This document shows, one piece after another, positions 50,982 through 59,528 of a stretch of DNA of 64,000 bases. Source of the DNA: DASZTV01 sp035548125 (lineage in GTDB: Bacteria > Actinomycetota > Actinomycetes > JAFAQI01); the NCBI GenBank assembly GCA_035548125.1, contig DASZTV010000040.1:52077-116076 (forward strand). Reading direction: 5' to 3'. The notes under the pieces were generated by a model. That model saw nothing but the letters and a program-made list of their open reading frames with translations. It was not told where the DNA came from and ran no database searches. How positions within the stretch are numbered: the stretch's first letter is position 1; every line of letters begins with the position of its first letter. The position numbers and the translations under genes are program-made.

Positions 50982-52232
50982 GTGGTAGCCCAGACCATCA
51001 CGCCGCAGCGCGCCGCGCGCGGCCGCGCAGCGCGAACCGCCGCAGTCTCCGCCAGCCTCGTGCTCGGCGCCGGACTCGCGCTGGCCCCCGGTGCCACGGC
51101 GCATGCAGCGAGCGGCCGTTGGAACGGCGGGTGTCCAGGACCGGAGACCTTGGTATCTGGAACCACGTGGCACACCCACAAGCTGGCGCCCGGCATCACG
51201 CTGTCCGAGGGGAACCACGAGGACGGCAGGGGCCTGGTCAAGATGCACGTCCTGCGGGTCACCGTCGGCCAGCCAGGGATGTCCTTCCACCCGCTGCGGC
51301 GCGCGATCGCCCAGCGCACCCCGCTGAGCCGGCTCGCCGCCGGGCGCGACAACATCGTCGCCGCCGTCAACACGGGCTACTTCGACTTCGCCACCGGCGC
51401 CCCCACCCAGCCGCTCATCGTCAACGGCGCTCCGCTGGTGATCTCCAGGCGGCACCAGCGCGTCCTGGGCTTCGACGCGAAGGGCCGGCTGCAGACCGGC
51501 AAGGTGCACCTGGTCGCCAAGCTGTTCGCAGGCAAGAAGTCCCACACCGTCGCAGGCATCAACAACGTCGCCGGCCGGAGCGGCCTGCAGGCCTACAACC
51601 CGGCCTGGGGCGGCCGCCCGGTGCCCGGCTCGTGGCAGGCCGTCGCCCGCGCCGTCGTGGCCAACAAGATCGGGGCGACGCTTGGCCGCAACGCGCATGT
51701 GCCGAGCGACGGCTATGAGCTGATGGCCCATGGCGGCACCGCGAGCCACTGGCTCTCGGGTGTGTCCGCCGGCTCGAAGGCCGGCATCGCCGGGCTGGTC
51801 GCGTCGACAACGAAGCGGCCGTTCGCTCAGGCGTACGGCGTCGGCGCCGAGGTCGTGAAGCACAAGGGCCGGACCCGGACCGACCTGTCCTGCAACAGCG
51901 CCAACACCGTGCAGCCGGCGCGTACGGCGTTCGGCGTCGCCGACGGCGGCAAGACGTTGGTCATCGGTGAGGTCGAGGACCACCCCGGCACCAGCGTTCA
52001 CGGCCTCGACGAGAACCAGATGTCCGGCTTCATGGCGCAGCTCGGCGTCGACCGCGCCTTCGACGTCGACGGATCGGGCTCTACCGAGATGCTCGCGCAG
52101 CTACCGGGCACGAACACCCTCAGCCGGCGCACCTATCCGGCAGACGGTCAGGAGCGCGCCATGCCGCTCGGTCTCGGCATCTTCTACAAGGCGCCCAAGG
52201 TCACCGAGCCCAAGCACCACAAGAAGCACTGA
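50982..52232 (+). CDS. Secreted phosphodiester glycosidase family protein
   Basis: This 416-residue protein starts at GTG with a long signal peptide (RTAAVSASLVLGAGLALAPG). The NAGPA/DUF2233 domain has INGGYF-like VAAVNTGYFDFATGAP, PQPLIVNGAPL-like TQPLIVNGAPLV, RTAFGVADGGKTLVIGEVED and the conserved FDVDGSGSTEMLAQLP with its Asp and Gly-Gly/Ser motif. This family cuts phosphodiester-linked N-acetylglucosamine or related sugars; in actinobacteria it may act on wall teichoic or glycopolymers (inference). The C-terminal tail is basic (KHHKKH). The 3' end overlaps the convergent methyltransferase gene by 32 bases. The 129 bases before it hold no recognisable feature. Confidence 0.87.
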   Translation: MVAQTITPQRAARGRAARTAAVSASLVLGAGLALAPGATAHAASGRWNGGCPGPETLVSGTTWHTHKLAPGITLSEGNHEDGRGLVKMHVLRVTVGQPGMSFHPLRRAIAQRTPLSRLAAGRDNIVAAVNTGYFDFATGAPTQPLIVNGAPLVISRRHQRVLGFDAKGRLQTGKVHLVAKLFAGKKSHTVAGINNVAGRSGLQAYNPAWGGRPVPGSWQAVARAVVANKIGATLGRNAHVPSDGYELMAHGGTASHWLSGVSAGSKAGIAGLVASTTKRPFAQAYGVGAEVVKHKGRTRTDLSCNSANTVQPARTAFGVADGGKTLVIGEVEDHPGTSVHGLDENQMSGFMAQLGVDRAFDVDGSGSTEMLAQLPGTNTLSRRTYPADGQERAMPLGLGIFYKAPKVTEPKHHKKH

Positions 52233-53265
52233 CCGCCGCACCGACCGCCTCGGGCTCACCGGCCACCACGAGATGTTCGGTGTTGCGCAGGTGCGACACC
52301 GCACCGACCTTGCGGCCCTGCGGGTCATGGATGCCGATCTGGGCACCGACGTAACGCTTGCTGTCGAAGTCGAGGGTGCGCACCTCGCGGTGGCCGGCCT
52401 CCCGCAGCCACCCCGCGATCTGCTCGGGCGTGACCCAGGACTCGTCGTTGTAGGAGACCACCACCAGGTGGGCGGACACCCGGGTGAGCACGTCGCGGAG
52501 GGCAGCCGGCATCTCGCGCCGGCGGTTGAACACGCTCTTGGTCGCGAGGTCACGACTGTCGATCCGCTTGCACGCCACCCCGTAGTGCTCCGGAGCGTCC
52601 CAGCGCACCAAGGTCTCCCAGACGTGGTAGTTCGTGAAGTAGCGATGCTGGTTGTACGGCGGATCGACGTAGGCGAGGTCCACCTTCGGCAAGGTCGCGA
52701 CGACTTCGATCGCATCGGCCCGGATCGCGGTGCCCGCGCCGGGCAACAAGTCGGGCACCCGCAGCTCGAGGTCTTTGTAGGAGCGCGGCGACCACTGCTT
52801 GAGATAGGCCATCTGCAGCCCCGTGGTGGAGTCGACCCGGTCGGCTGCGAGCAGCAGCGCGGTGAGCAGGATCGAGTAGAGCGGCGTACCGGCGTACGTC
52901 TTCTCGATCGCGTTACGGATCGCGTCGACGCGCATCCCGTTCTTCGGCTGGAGGTAGCGCGCCCTCTCACAGAACGTCTCGGTGAAGTAGCCGTGCTCAC
53001 CGGGAAGTCCCGCGAGCTCGTCGACCGCGCTTCGCAACCGCTGGTGGTCGATCTGCGTTGCGTCCGTCGCAATGAAGCACCGGGCGAGCGCCTCGGTGTA
53101 CGTCGCGACGTCGACCGCGGTCACCGCGATCCCGTGACGCTTGAACTCCTGTGCCACCCGGGTGGTGCCTGAGAACAGGTCGACCGCGGTGCGGGCCCGC
53201 ACAGCTCTCGCCATCGCGCCGAGCACCGGCACGAGGGTGCGCTTGGAGCCGATGTACTTGATCAC
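52201..53265 (-). CDS. D12-class N6-adenine DNA methyltransferase
   Basis: This 354-residue protein starts at GTG 53265, where the family motif VIKYIGSKRTLVPVL begins; an upstream GTG at 53319 adds unlikely residues. Motif I for SAM binding is AVDLFSGTTRVAQEFKRHGI and motif IV is VDLAYVDPPYNQHRYF, the DPPY catalytic site of adenine-N6 enzymes. The order (KYIGSK, motif I, DPPY) is that of the Dam/D12 (alpha) class. No restriction enzyme, specificity subunit or helicase gene is adjacent, so it is a solitary methyltransferase. It converges on the glycosidase and is divergent from the PQQ propeller gene by 37 bases. Confidence 0.87.
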   Translation of the reverse strand: MIKYIGSKRTLVPVLGAMARAVRARTAVDLFSGTTRVAQEFKRHGIAVTAVDVATYTEALARCFIATDATQIDHQRLRSAVDELAGLPGEHGYFTETFCERARYLQPKNGMRVDAIRNAIEKTYAGTPLYSILLTALLLAADRVDSTTGLQMAYLKQWSPRSYKDLELRVPDLLPGAGTAIRADAIEVVATLPKVDLAYVDPPYNQHRYFTNYHVWETLVRWDAPEHYGVACKRIDSRDLATKSVFNRRREMPAALRDVLTRVSAHLVVVSYNDESWVTPEQIAGWLREAGHREVRTLDFDSKRYVGAQIGIHDPQGRKVGAVSHLRNTEHLVVAGEPEAVGAAVSASCGAWAR

Positions 53266-53302
53266 GGCAGGTTCGAGTATCTCCGGTGTCGAAGCAGTCG
53301 GG

Positions 53303-55009
53303 GTGAGACGGGTGGGCACCTGGATCGCCGCGGCCCTGCTGGTCGCCGCCGGGTCGATCGGCGCAGCAGCGATCGCGCCTGCCGCTTCACCGCACTCGTT
53401 TCGCCCCGCAGCGGGATGCGGCGGCGCCGCCTGGCGGCAGTACGGCTACAACGCCGACCACACGTTCGCCGTTCCGGCCGGCTGCTCTCCGATCTCGTCG
53501 AGGAACGTCACGACCCTGCTCCCCAAGTGGTTCTTCCACACGGACGACTCCGTCACGGCATCGCCCGCCGTGGTCGGAAACAGCGTCTACGTCGGCGCCT
53601 GGGACGGGAAGTTCTACTCGCTGAACGCGCAGACCGGGCGCGAGCAATGGGTCTTCGACATCAACGTCACCAACCCCGTGGCGTTCGGGCAGATCGTCTC
53701 GAGTGCGGCGGTCGTCCCGGTTCCGGTCGGGCGGACGGGTCGCTTCCAGCAGGCCGTCATCTTCGGCGGCAGCTCCTCGGTGTGGGCCCTCGACGCCAGG
53801 ACCGGTCGGCTGCTGGCGACCCTCGACCTCGACCCGCGAACACCCTCGCTGCGCAAGAAGCAGCTGTCGTCGCCGAACCCGCCGACCGTCGAGATCGAGT
53901 CCTCCCCCGCGGTCGCGAACGTCCGGGTCGGCTCGCGCCTTCAGCAACGGATCTATATCGGGCTCGACGTCCACAACGACGACGGCGTCGGACGGACCGG
54001 AGTGGTGGCGCTGCGGCTGGTGTCAACCGGGCACGGCAAGTGGTCGTTCAAGCCGCTGTGGAAGAACGACGCGGAGACCAACCGCACGTACTACGGCCGC
54101 AAGGGCCTGACCGAAGGCTCGGGCCACGGCCAGGGATGCGGCGACGTGTGGTCCTCACCCGCCGTCGACACCGAGGCGGGCGTGATGGTCTACGGCGTCG
54201 GCAACTGCGACCACCCCTCGGTGGCGAAGGCCCACCACCAACACTGGGCCGAGTCGTTGATGGCGGTCGACGCCGCCACCGGGAAGTTCCTGTGGCGCTA
54301 CGCGCCGGCCCAGCATCACGGGTCGGTCAAGGCAAACCTCTACCAGGCCGGCCTCGACGACGACTTCGGGTCCTCGGTCAACATCTACCGCAACGCCCGC
54401 GGCCAGATCGTCGCCGGCGACGGGTCGAAGGGATCGATCTACTACGCGCGGACCGCACGCAGCGGCAAGAAGCTGTGGCAGACCGAGGACGGCTCGCCGG
54501 GCAACCTGTCGGAGGGGTTCGCGGTCGGCGGCTTCATCGGGTCGCTCGCTGTCGCGTCGGACTCCCGCGGACGCGCCACCCAGATCGTCGGCGGCACGGC
54601 GATCCCGATCCCGTTCAAGGACGGCGGCAACTACCTGGGGGCACTGGAGAACATCCACTCCTTCGACGCCACGACCGGCAAGGTGCTGTGGAGCGACCGG
54701 CTGGTCGCGCCGACGTACGGATCCACCTCGATCGTCAACGACATCGCGTTCGTCCCACTCACCGTCGCGAGCTCGGTCATTGCAGTCGACCTGAAGACCG
54801 GCCTGCCGCTCTGGGTCGGACCGATCCTCGGACCGCCCTCGTCCACGGCAGTGGTCAGCGGGTCGTCGGTCTACCTCGGCACCGGAACCAACGAGACCGA
54901 CCTGGAGTACAAGGCGCTGAACCTCGCGATCCCGCCGAGCATCGAGCGCGCCATCGGCCAGTCCCCGCTGTCGCCGCTCTCGGGCGTACAGGCCTTCGCG
55001 CTTCCTTAG
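53303..55009 (+). CDS. Secreted PQQ-type beta-propeller protein
   Basis: This 568-residue protein starts at GTG 53303 with a signal peptide (GTWIAAALLVAAGSIGAAAI). It carries several PQQ-like blade repeats with the AxDxxTGxxxW pattern: SLNAQTGREQWVFD, ALDARTGRLLATLD, AVDAATGKFLWRY, SFDATTGKVLWSD and AVDLKTGLPLWVG. It resembles quinoprotein dehydrogenases or BamB-like propellers, but the quinoprotein Cys-Cys ring and calcium-binding Asp triad are not obvious, so binding without PQQ is possible. The C-terminal part lacks a cytochrome domain. The longer upstream frame is antisense to the methyltransferase gene. It ends 121 bases from the convergent FAS-II operon. Confidence 0.85.
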   Translation: MRRVGTWIAAALLVAAGSIGAAAIAPAASPHSFRPAAGCGGAAWRQYGYNADHTFAVPAGCSPISSRNVTTLLPKWFFHTDDSVTASPAVVGNSVYVGAWDGKFYSLNAQTGREQWVFDINVTNPVAFGQIVSSAAVVPVPVGRTGRFQQAVIFGGSSSVWALDARTGRLLATLDLDPRTPSLRKKQLSSPNPPTVEIESSPAVANVRVGSRLQQRIYIGLDVHNDDGVGRTGVVALRLVSTGHGKWSFKPLWKNDAETNRTYYGRKGLTEGSGHGQGCGDVWSSPAVDTEAGVMVYGVGNCDHPSVAKAHHQHWAESLMAVDAATGKFLWRYAPAQHHGSVKANLYQAGLDDDFGSSVNIYRNARGQIVAGDGSKGSIYYARTARSGKKLWQTEDGSPGNLSEGFAVGGFIGSLAVASDSRGRATQIVGGTAIPIPFKDGGNYLGALENIHSFDATTGKVLWSDRLVAPTYGSTSIVNDIAFVPLTVASSVIAVDLKTGLPLWVGPILGPPSSTAVVSGSSVYLGTGTNETDLEYKALNLAIPPSIERAIGQSPLSPLSGVQAFALP

Positions 55010-55068
55010 CCGCGCGGCCCTAGGCGCCAGCTCGAAGCACCCCAGCAAGAAGCCTCGGCCCCGGTTTC

Positions 55069-55096
55069 AGCGCTCTTGCCTTTGATCGTGAGCGCT
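55069..55096. terminator. Possible bidirectional hairpin between convergent genes
   Basis: AGCGCTC (55069-55075) and GAGCGCT (55090-55096) form a 7-base stem with a 14-base loop in the 121-base gap between the convergent propeller and fabI genes. CTTT follows on the + side, but no long T-run is present. The word AGCGCTCTT(T)GC also repeats directly here. The hairpin could end transcription from both sides. Confidence 0.3.
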
Positions 55097-55130
55097 CTTT
55101 GCTCTTGACTCTGGCAGGCACCGCCAGCAG

Positions 55131-55898
55131 TCAGGCGCCGACGGCGTGCACCCCGCCGTCGACGTGGATGACCGATCCGGTCGTAGCCGGGAACAGGTCG
55201 GACAGCAGCGCCACACAGGCCAGCGCGGCCGGCCGGGCGTCCTCGACGTCCCAGCCGAGTGGAGCCCGCTCTTTCCACACCTGCTCGAACCCGTCGAACC
55301 CCGGGATCGACTTCGCGGCCATGGTGCGCAGCGGGCCCGCGGCGACCAGGTTCACCCGCACTCCGCGCGGTCCGAGATCGCGCGCGAGGTAGCGAGCCGC
55401 CGATTCGAGTCCGGCCTTCGCGACCCCCATCCAGTCGTACGCCGGCCAGGCGCGGCTCGCGTCGAAGTCCAGCCCGACGATCGAGCTGCCGTCGCGGAGC
55501 AGCGGCAGGGCTGCCCGCGCCAACGACACGAGCGAGTACGTCGAGATCTGCAGCGCGGTCGACACGTCCGCCCACGACGTGTCGAGGTATCCGCCGCCGA
55601 GCGCAGTGGCCGGCGCGAACCCGATCGCGTGCAACACGCCGTCGAGGTGGTCGACGTGATCGGACACCGCGGCCGCGAGGCCGTCCAGCTCGGCCGGCTC
55701 GGTGACGTCGAGCGCGACGACCGGCGCCGGGACGGGCAACCGCTTGGCGATCCGCTCGGTCAGCGACCGGCTACGGCCCGCCCCGGTGAGTACGACGTCG
55801 GCACCCTCGCGCTGTGCCGCCTCGGCCACCCGGAAGGCAATCGAGGCCTCGGTCAACACACCGGTGACCAGCACCGACTTGCCCTCGAGCAGGTTCAT
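55131..55898 (-). CDS. fabI: Enoyl-ACP reductase FabI
   Basis: This 255-residue SDR-type enoyl reductase has the FabI/InhA signature. The cofactor loop is SVLVTGVLTEASIAFRVAEA, and the active site is YDWMGVAKAGLESAARYLA, with Tyr and Lys six residues apart and the Trp-Met pair typical of FabI/InhA. NLVAAGPLRTMAAKSIPGFD is the substrate-loop region. It reduces the trans-2-enoyl-ACP double bond with NADH in the last step of each elongation cycle. ATG 55898 overlaps the fabG stop by one base (TGATG). It is the last gene of the FAS-II operon. Confidence 0.94.
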   Translation of the reverse strand: MNLLEGKSVLVTGVLTEASIAFRVAEAAQREGADVVLTGAGRSRSLTERIAKRLPVPAPVVALDVTEPAELDGLAAAVSDHVDHLDGVLHAIGFAPATALGGGYLDTSWADVSTALQISTYSLVSLARAALPLLRDGSSIVGLDFDASRAWPAYDWMGVAKAGLESAARYLARDLGPRGVRVNLVAAGPLRTMAAKSIPGFDGFEQVWKERAPLGWDVEDARPAALACVALLSDLFPATTGSVIHVDGGVHAVGA

Positions 55899-56611
55899 CA
55901 ATGCCCCATTCCCAGCCCGCCATCAACCGGCACCACTGCACCGGTGACGTACGACGCATCGTCCGAGACCAGGAACGACGCAACGGCGGCGACCTCGTCG
56001 ACCGTCGCGGCGCGGCCGAGCGGCGTCCGCTCGACGATGTCCGAGCGCTGCGCCTCGGTGAGTGATGCGGTCATCGCGGTGTCGACCAGACCGGGCGAGA
56101 GCACGTTGACGGTGATGCCGCGGCCGGCGTACTCGCGCGCCAGTGAGCGGGCCAGCCCGACCAGCCCCGCCTTCGCGGCCGCGTAGTTCGCCTGGCCGGC
56201 CGACCCGAGCAGGCCGACCACGCTGCCCACGAACAGCAGCCGGCCATATCGGGTACGCATCATCGGTGGCAGCACCGCGCGGGCCGCCGACCAGGCTCCG
56301 CCGAGATCGGTCTCGAGGACGTCGTCCCAGTCCCGGTCAGCCATCCGCAGCATCAGTCCGTCGCGGGTGATCCCGGCGGCGCACACGAGCACCTCGACGG
56401 GACCCTGCTCCGCGGCGACCGTCGCGACCGCTTCGGCAACCGAGTCGCGGTCGGCGACGTCGCACTTCACGGCCAGCAGGTCGGGGGGCGCCGCCGACGA
56501 GTGATGCGTCACCGCGACCCGATGCCCGGCGCCGAGCAACCGCTGCGCGATGCCGAGGCCTATCCCCTGGTTCCCGCCCGTGACGAGGACCGAGCGCGAC
56601 GCAGCGGTCAT
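55898..56611 (-). CDS. fabG: 3-oxoacyl-ACP reductase FabG
   Basis: This 237-residue SDR has cofactor motif VLVTGGNQGIGLGIAQRLLG and a catalytic Ser-Tyr-Lys set (FVGSVVGLLGSAGQANYAAA with YAAAK). The usual NNAG reads CAAG here. PGLVDTAMTASLTEAQR and GAVVPVDGGLGMGH end the fold. It reduces 3-oxoacyl-ACP to the 3-hydroxy form with NADPH. The ATG overlaps the accD stop (ATGA), and the stop overlaps the fabI start, so translation is coupled through the operon. Confidence 0.94.
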   Translation of the reverse strand: MTAASRSVLVTGGNQGIGLGIAQRLLGAGHRVAVTHHSSAAPPDLLAVKCDVADRDSVAEAVATVAAEQGPVEVLVCAAGITRDGLMLRMADRDWDDVLETDLGGAWSAARAVLPPMMRTRYGRLLFVGSVVGLLGSAGQANYAAAKAGLVGLARSLAREYAGRGITVNVLSPGLVDTAMTASLTEAQRSDIVERTPLGRAATVDEVAAVASFLVSDDASYVTGAVVPVDGGLGMGH

Positions 56612-58026
56612 AGCGGGATGTTGCGGTGACCGCCCGCCCGCCGCGGCAGACCCGCAAGCGCCCGGCTGATCGCGCCGCGCGTCGCATCGGGCTCGATGAC
56701 CTCGTCGACCAGGCCGAGCGCCACCGCGCGGGCGACGCCGCCGGAGGTTTCCTCGTGCTCCGCCGCGAGTGCCTGCTCGACGGCGGCTCGCTCATCCTCG
56801 GACGCGGCCGCGATCGTGCGGCGGTGCAGCACGCGCACCGCCGCGACCGCACCCATCACCGCGACCTCGGCACCCGGCCAGGCGAAGACGCGCGTCGCGC
56901 CGAGAGAGCGGGAGTTCATCGCGATGTAGGCCCCGCCGTACGCCTTGCGGGTCACGACGGTCACGCGCGGCACCGCGGCCTCCGCGAAGGCGTGCAGCAG
57001 CTTGGCACCACGACGCACCACGCCCTCCCACTCCTGCGCGACGCCCGGGAGATAGCCGGGAACATCGACCAGGACCACGAGCGGGACCCCGAACGTGTCG
57101 CACATTCGGACGAAGCGAGCGGCCTTCTCGGCACTCGACGAGTCCAGGCAGCCCCCGAGCCGCAGCGGGTTGTTCGCGATCACGCCGACCGGCGCGCCGC
57201 CGAGCCGGCCGAGCATCGTGACGATGTTGGGCGCCCATCTGGCGTGCAGCTCGATGCCGGGCTCGTCGAGCAGCCGGTCGACGATGGGATGGACGTCGTA
57301 GGCGCGCTTCGCCGACTCGGGCATCAGCGCGGCCATCGCGCGGCCGGCCACGGACGAGACGACGGTGTCACGGTCACCCAGCAGCGCCACCAGCTGCCGG
57401 GCGGCGTCGAACGCCTCGGTGTCGGTGTCGGCGACGAGGTGCACCACACCGCTGCGACGACCGTGCGGTTCGGGACCACCGAGCCGCGCCATGTCGACCT
57501 CTTCGCCGGTCACGCTCTTCACCACGTCCGGGCCGGTGACGAAGACCCGGCCGGCCGGCCCGAGCACCACGACGTCGGTCAGCGCCGGTCCGTACGCCGC
57601 TCCGCCTGCTGCTGGTCCGAGTACGACGGAGATCTGCGGGACCTGCCCCGACGCGTGGGTCATCGCGGTGAAGACGCGCCCGACGCCGTCGAGCGACGCG
57701 ACTCCCTCGGCCAGCCGCGCGCCGCCCGACTGCCAGATGCCGACGATCGGCGCCCGCAGGTCGAGTGCGGTGCGGTAGGCCTCGACGATCGCCTCGCACC
57801 CCTCCACGCCGAGGGCGCCGCCCTGGATCGTGGGGTCGGTGGCGAACGCCACCACGGGCCGTCCGTCGACCCGACCGACGCCGGCGAACACGCCGCAGTG
57901 CACGTCCGGCGTCGCCAGCGCCTCGTAGTCGCCGAGCAGGGTGGCGAGCCGCGCCTGCGGGTCGCGGCTGGGATCGACCGCGCGCGGGATGACGACCTTG
58001 ACCGGGTCGACGTCGATCAGCGTCAT
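56608..58026 (-). CDS. accD: Acyl-CoA carboxylase carboxyltransferase subunit (AccD type)
   Basis: This 472-residue protein carries both carboxyltransferase halves fused, like actinobacterial AccD/PccB proteins. The N half has GGALGVEGCEAIVEAYRTAL and IWQSGGARLAEGVASLDGVG; GPAAGGAAYGPALTDVVVLG follows. The C half has GCLDSSSAEKAARFVRMCD, VDVPGYLPGVAQEWEGVV and GGAYIAMNSRSLGATRVFAW. It moves the carboxyl group from biotin to acetyl- or propionyl-CoA, giving malonyl- or methylmalonyl-CoA. Placement in the FAS-II operon points to acetyl-CoA. The biotin carboxylase/carrier subunit is not in the window. ATGA overlaps link it to fabF and fabG. Confidence 0.93.
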   Translation of the reverse strand: MTLIDVDPVKVVIPRAVDPSRDPQARLATLLGDYEALATPDVHCGVFAGVGRVDGRPVVAFATDPTIQGGALGVEGCEAIVEAYRTALDLRAPIVGIWQSGGARLAEGVASLDGVGRVFTAMTHASGQVPQISVVLGPAAGGAAYGPALTDVVVLGPAGRVFVTGPDVVKSVTGEEVDMARLGGPEPHGRRSGVVHLVADTDTEAFDAARQLVALLGDRDTVVSSVAGRAMAALMPESAKRAYDVHPIVDRLLDEPGIELHARWAPNIVTMLGRLGGAPVGVIANNPLRLGGCLDSSSAEKAARFVRMCDTFGVPLVVLVDVPGYLPGVAQEWEGVVRRGAKLLHAFAEAAVPRVTVVTRKAYGGAYIAMNSRSLGATRVFAWPGAEVAVMGAVAAVRVLHRRTIAAASEDERAAVEQALAAEHEETSGGVARAVALGLVDEVIEPDATRGAISRALAGLPRRAGGHRNIPL

Positions 58027-59264
58027 GAAGCATCCGTGAAGACGAGGGCGACGTCGTGGCCGCCGAAGCCGAACGAGTTGGACAGGGCCGCACCGCCGCC
58101 GATCGGACGAGGCGCCATCCGCACCAGGTCGAGCGCGACCTCGTCGTCGGGGTCGTCGAGGTTCGCCGTCGCCGGAAGGATCCGGTCGCGCAACGACAGG
58201 CAGGTGATCGCCGCCTCAAGCGCTCCGGCCGCGCCGAGCAGGTGGCCGGTGCAGGACTTCGTCGCCGTCACCGCCACCCGGTCGACGTGCCTCCCGAACA
58301 CCCGCCTGACCGCCTTGGCCTCGGCGACGTCGCCGGCCGGCGTCGAGGTGGCGTGGGCGTTGACGTGCGCCACGCCGGCCGGAGTCAACCCGGCGTCGGA
58401 CAGCGCCGCCGCCATGGCGCGCGCCGCCCCCGCACCCTCGGGATCGGGCGCCGCGACGTGGTGCGCGTCGTTGGCCATGCCTACGCCGGCCGCCCGGGCG
58501 TAGATCCTGGCGCCGCGTGCCGTCGCGTGCTCCTCGGCCTCGAGCACGACGATCGCCGCGCCTTCCGCCAGGACGAAGCCGTCCCGCTGTTTGTCGAACG
58601 GACGCGACGCCGCTTGAGGCGCGTCGTGGCGGGCCGACAGCGCGCGCATCGCGGCGAACGCGGCCAGCGGCAGCGGATGGATCGCCGCCTCGGCGCCGCC
58701 GCACACCACGAGGTCGGCGCGCCCGTCACGGATCATCTCCAGGCCGTAGCCGATCGCCTCGGCCCCCGAAGCGCACGCGGACACCGGTGCGTGCGCCCCG
58801 GCCCGGGCACCGAGCTCGAGGGCCAGGGTCGCCGCCGGTCCGTTGGGCATGATCATCGGGACGGTGAACGGCGACACCCGTCGCGCACCGCTGGACCGAA
58901 GCACGTCGTACTGGTCCAGCAGCGTGGTCACGCCGCCGATACCGCTGGACACCGCAACGGCAAGTCGCTCCGGCTCGATGTCGGGAGCGCCCGCGTCCCG
59001 CCACGCCTCGAGCCCGGCCACGAGCGCGAGCTGCTGGCCACGGTCGAGGCTGCGCAGCCGCGGCTTGGGCAACAGGTCGGCCGGGTCGCTGGCGGCGCGT
59101 GCCGCGATCCGCACCGGAAGGTCCGCCGCCCACTCGTCCTCGAGGAGCGCCGCGCCCGACTGGCCGTCGAGCAGGGCACGCCACGTCGATGGCAGGTCGC
59201 CACCGAGCGGGGTCGTGGCACCGAGTCCCGTGACCACGACGGGACGAGCGGGCGAAGACGTCAC
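58023..59264 (-). CDS. fabF: Beta-ketoacyl-ACP synthase II FabF
   Basis: This 413-residue condensing enzyme has the Cys nucleophile in APVSACASGAEAIGYGLEMI and the two His in VNAHATSTPAGDVAEAKAV and TATKSCTGHLLGAAGALEAA. The C-terminal GFGGHDVALVFTDAS is typical. It elongates acyl-ACP with malonyl-ACP. The GTG start at 59264 overlaps the acpP stop (GTGA) and the stop overlaps accD (ATGA). Confidence 0.95.
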   Translation of the reverse strand: MTSSPARPVVVTGLGATTPLGGDLPSTWRALLDGQSGAALLEDEWAADLPVRIAARAASDPADLLPKPRLRSLDRGQQLALVAGLEAWRDAGAPDIEPERLAVAVSSGIGGVTTLLDQYDVLRSSGARRVSPFTVPMIMPNGPAATLALELGARAGAHAPVSACASGAEAIGYGLEMIRDGRADLVVCGGAEAAIHPLPLAAFAAMRALSARHDAPQAASRPFDKQRDGFVLAEGAAIVVLEAEEHATARGARIYARAAGVGMANDAHHVAAPDPEGAGAARAMAAALSDAGLTPAGVAHVNAHATSTPAGDVAEAKAVRRVFGRHVDRVAVTATKSCTGHLLGAAGALEAAITCLSLRDRILPATANLDDPDDEVALDLVRMAPRPIGGGAALSNSFGFGGHDVALVFTDAS

Positions 59265-59509
59265 GCGGGGACGCCCGCCGCGGAGAGGAAGACGACGACG
59301 TCGCCGACGGTCTTCAGCTTGGCGAGCTCGGCGTCCGGGATCGCGACCCCGAACTTGTCCTCGGCCATCGTCGCGATCTCCACCATCGACAGCGAGTCGA
59401 TGTCGAGGTCGTCGCGGAACGACACTGCCGGTACGACGCGCTCGGCCGGGATGCCGGTCGCCTCTTGCACGATCTCGCCGAGTGCGGCAACGATCTCCTG
59501 CTCTGACAT
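59261..59509 (-). CDS. acpP: Acyl carrier protein
   Basis: This 82-residue acidic carrier protein has the phosphopantetheine attachment Ser39 in LDIDSLSMVEIATMAEDKFG. The start is ATG 59509, with AAGGAG 5 bases upstream; the in-frame ATG two codons earlier lacks that spacing. It carries growing acyl chains between the FAS-II enzymes. It lies between fabH (19 bases) and fabF (GTGA overlap), the standard order in actinobacteria. Confidence 0.96.
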   Translation of the reverse strand: MSEQEIVAALGEIVQEATGIPAERVVPAVSFRDDLDIDSLSMVEIATMAEDKFGVAIPDAELAKLKTVGDVVVFLSAAGVPA

Positions 59510-59528
59510 GAACACTCCTTGGTTGTGG

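Noticed and set aside
53416..55023. A 535-codon frame overlapping the PQQ propeller gene
   Set aside because: It lies in the +1 frame of a gene with clear repeats and a signal peptide; no motif of its own.
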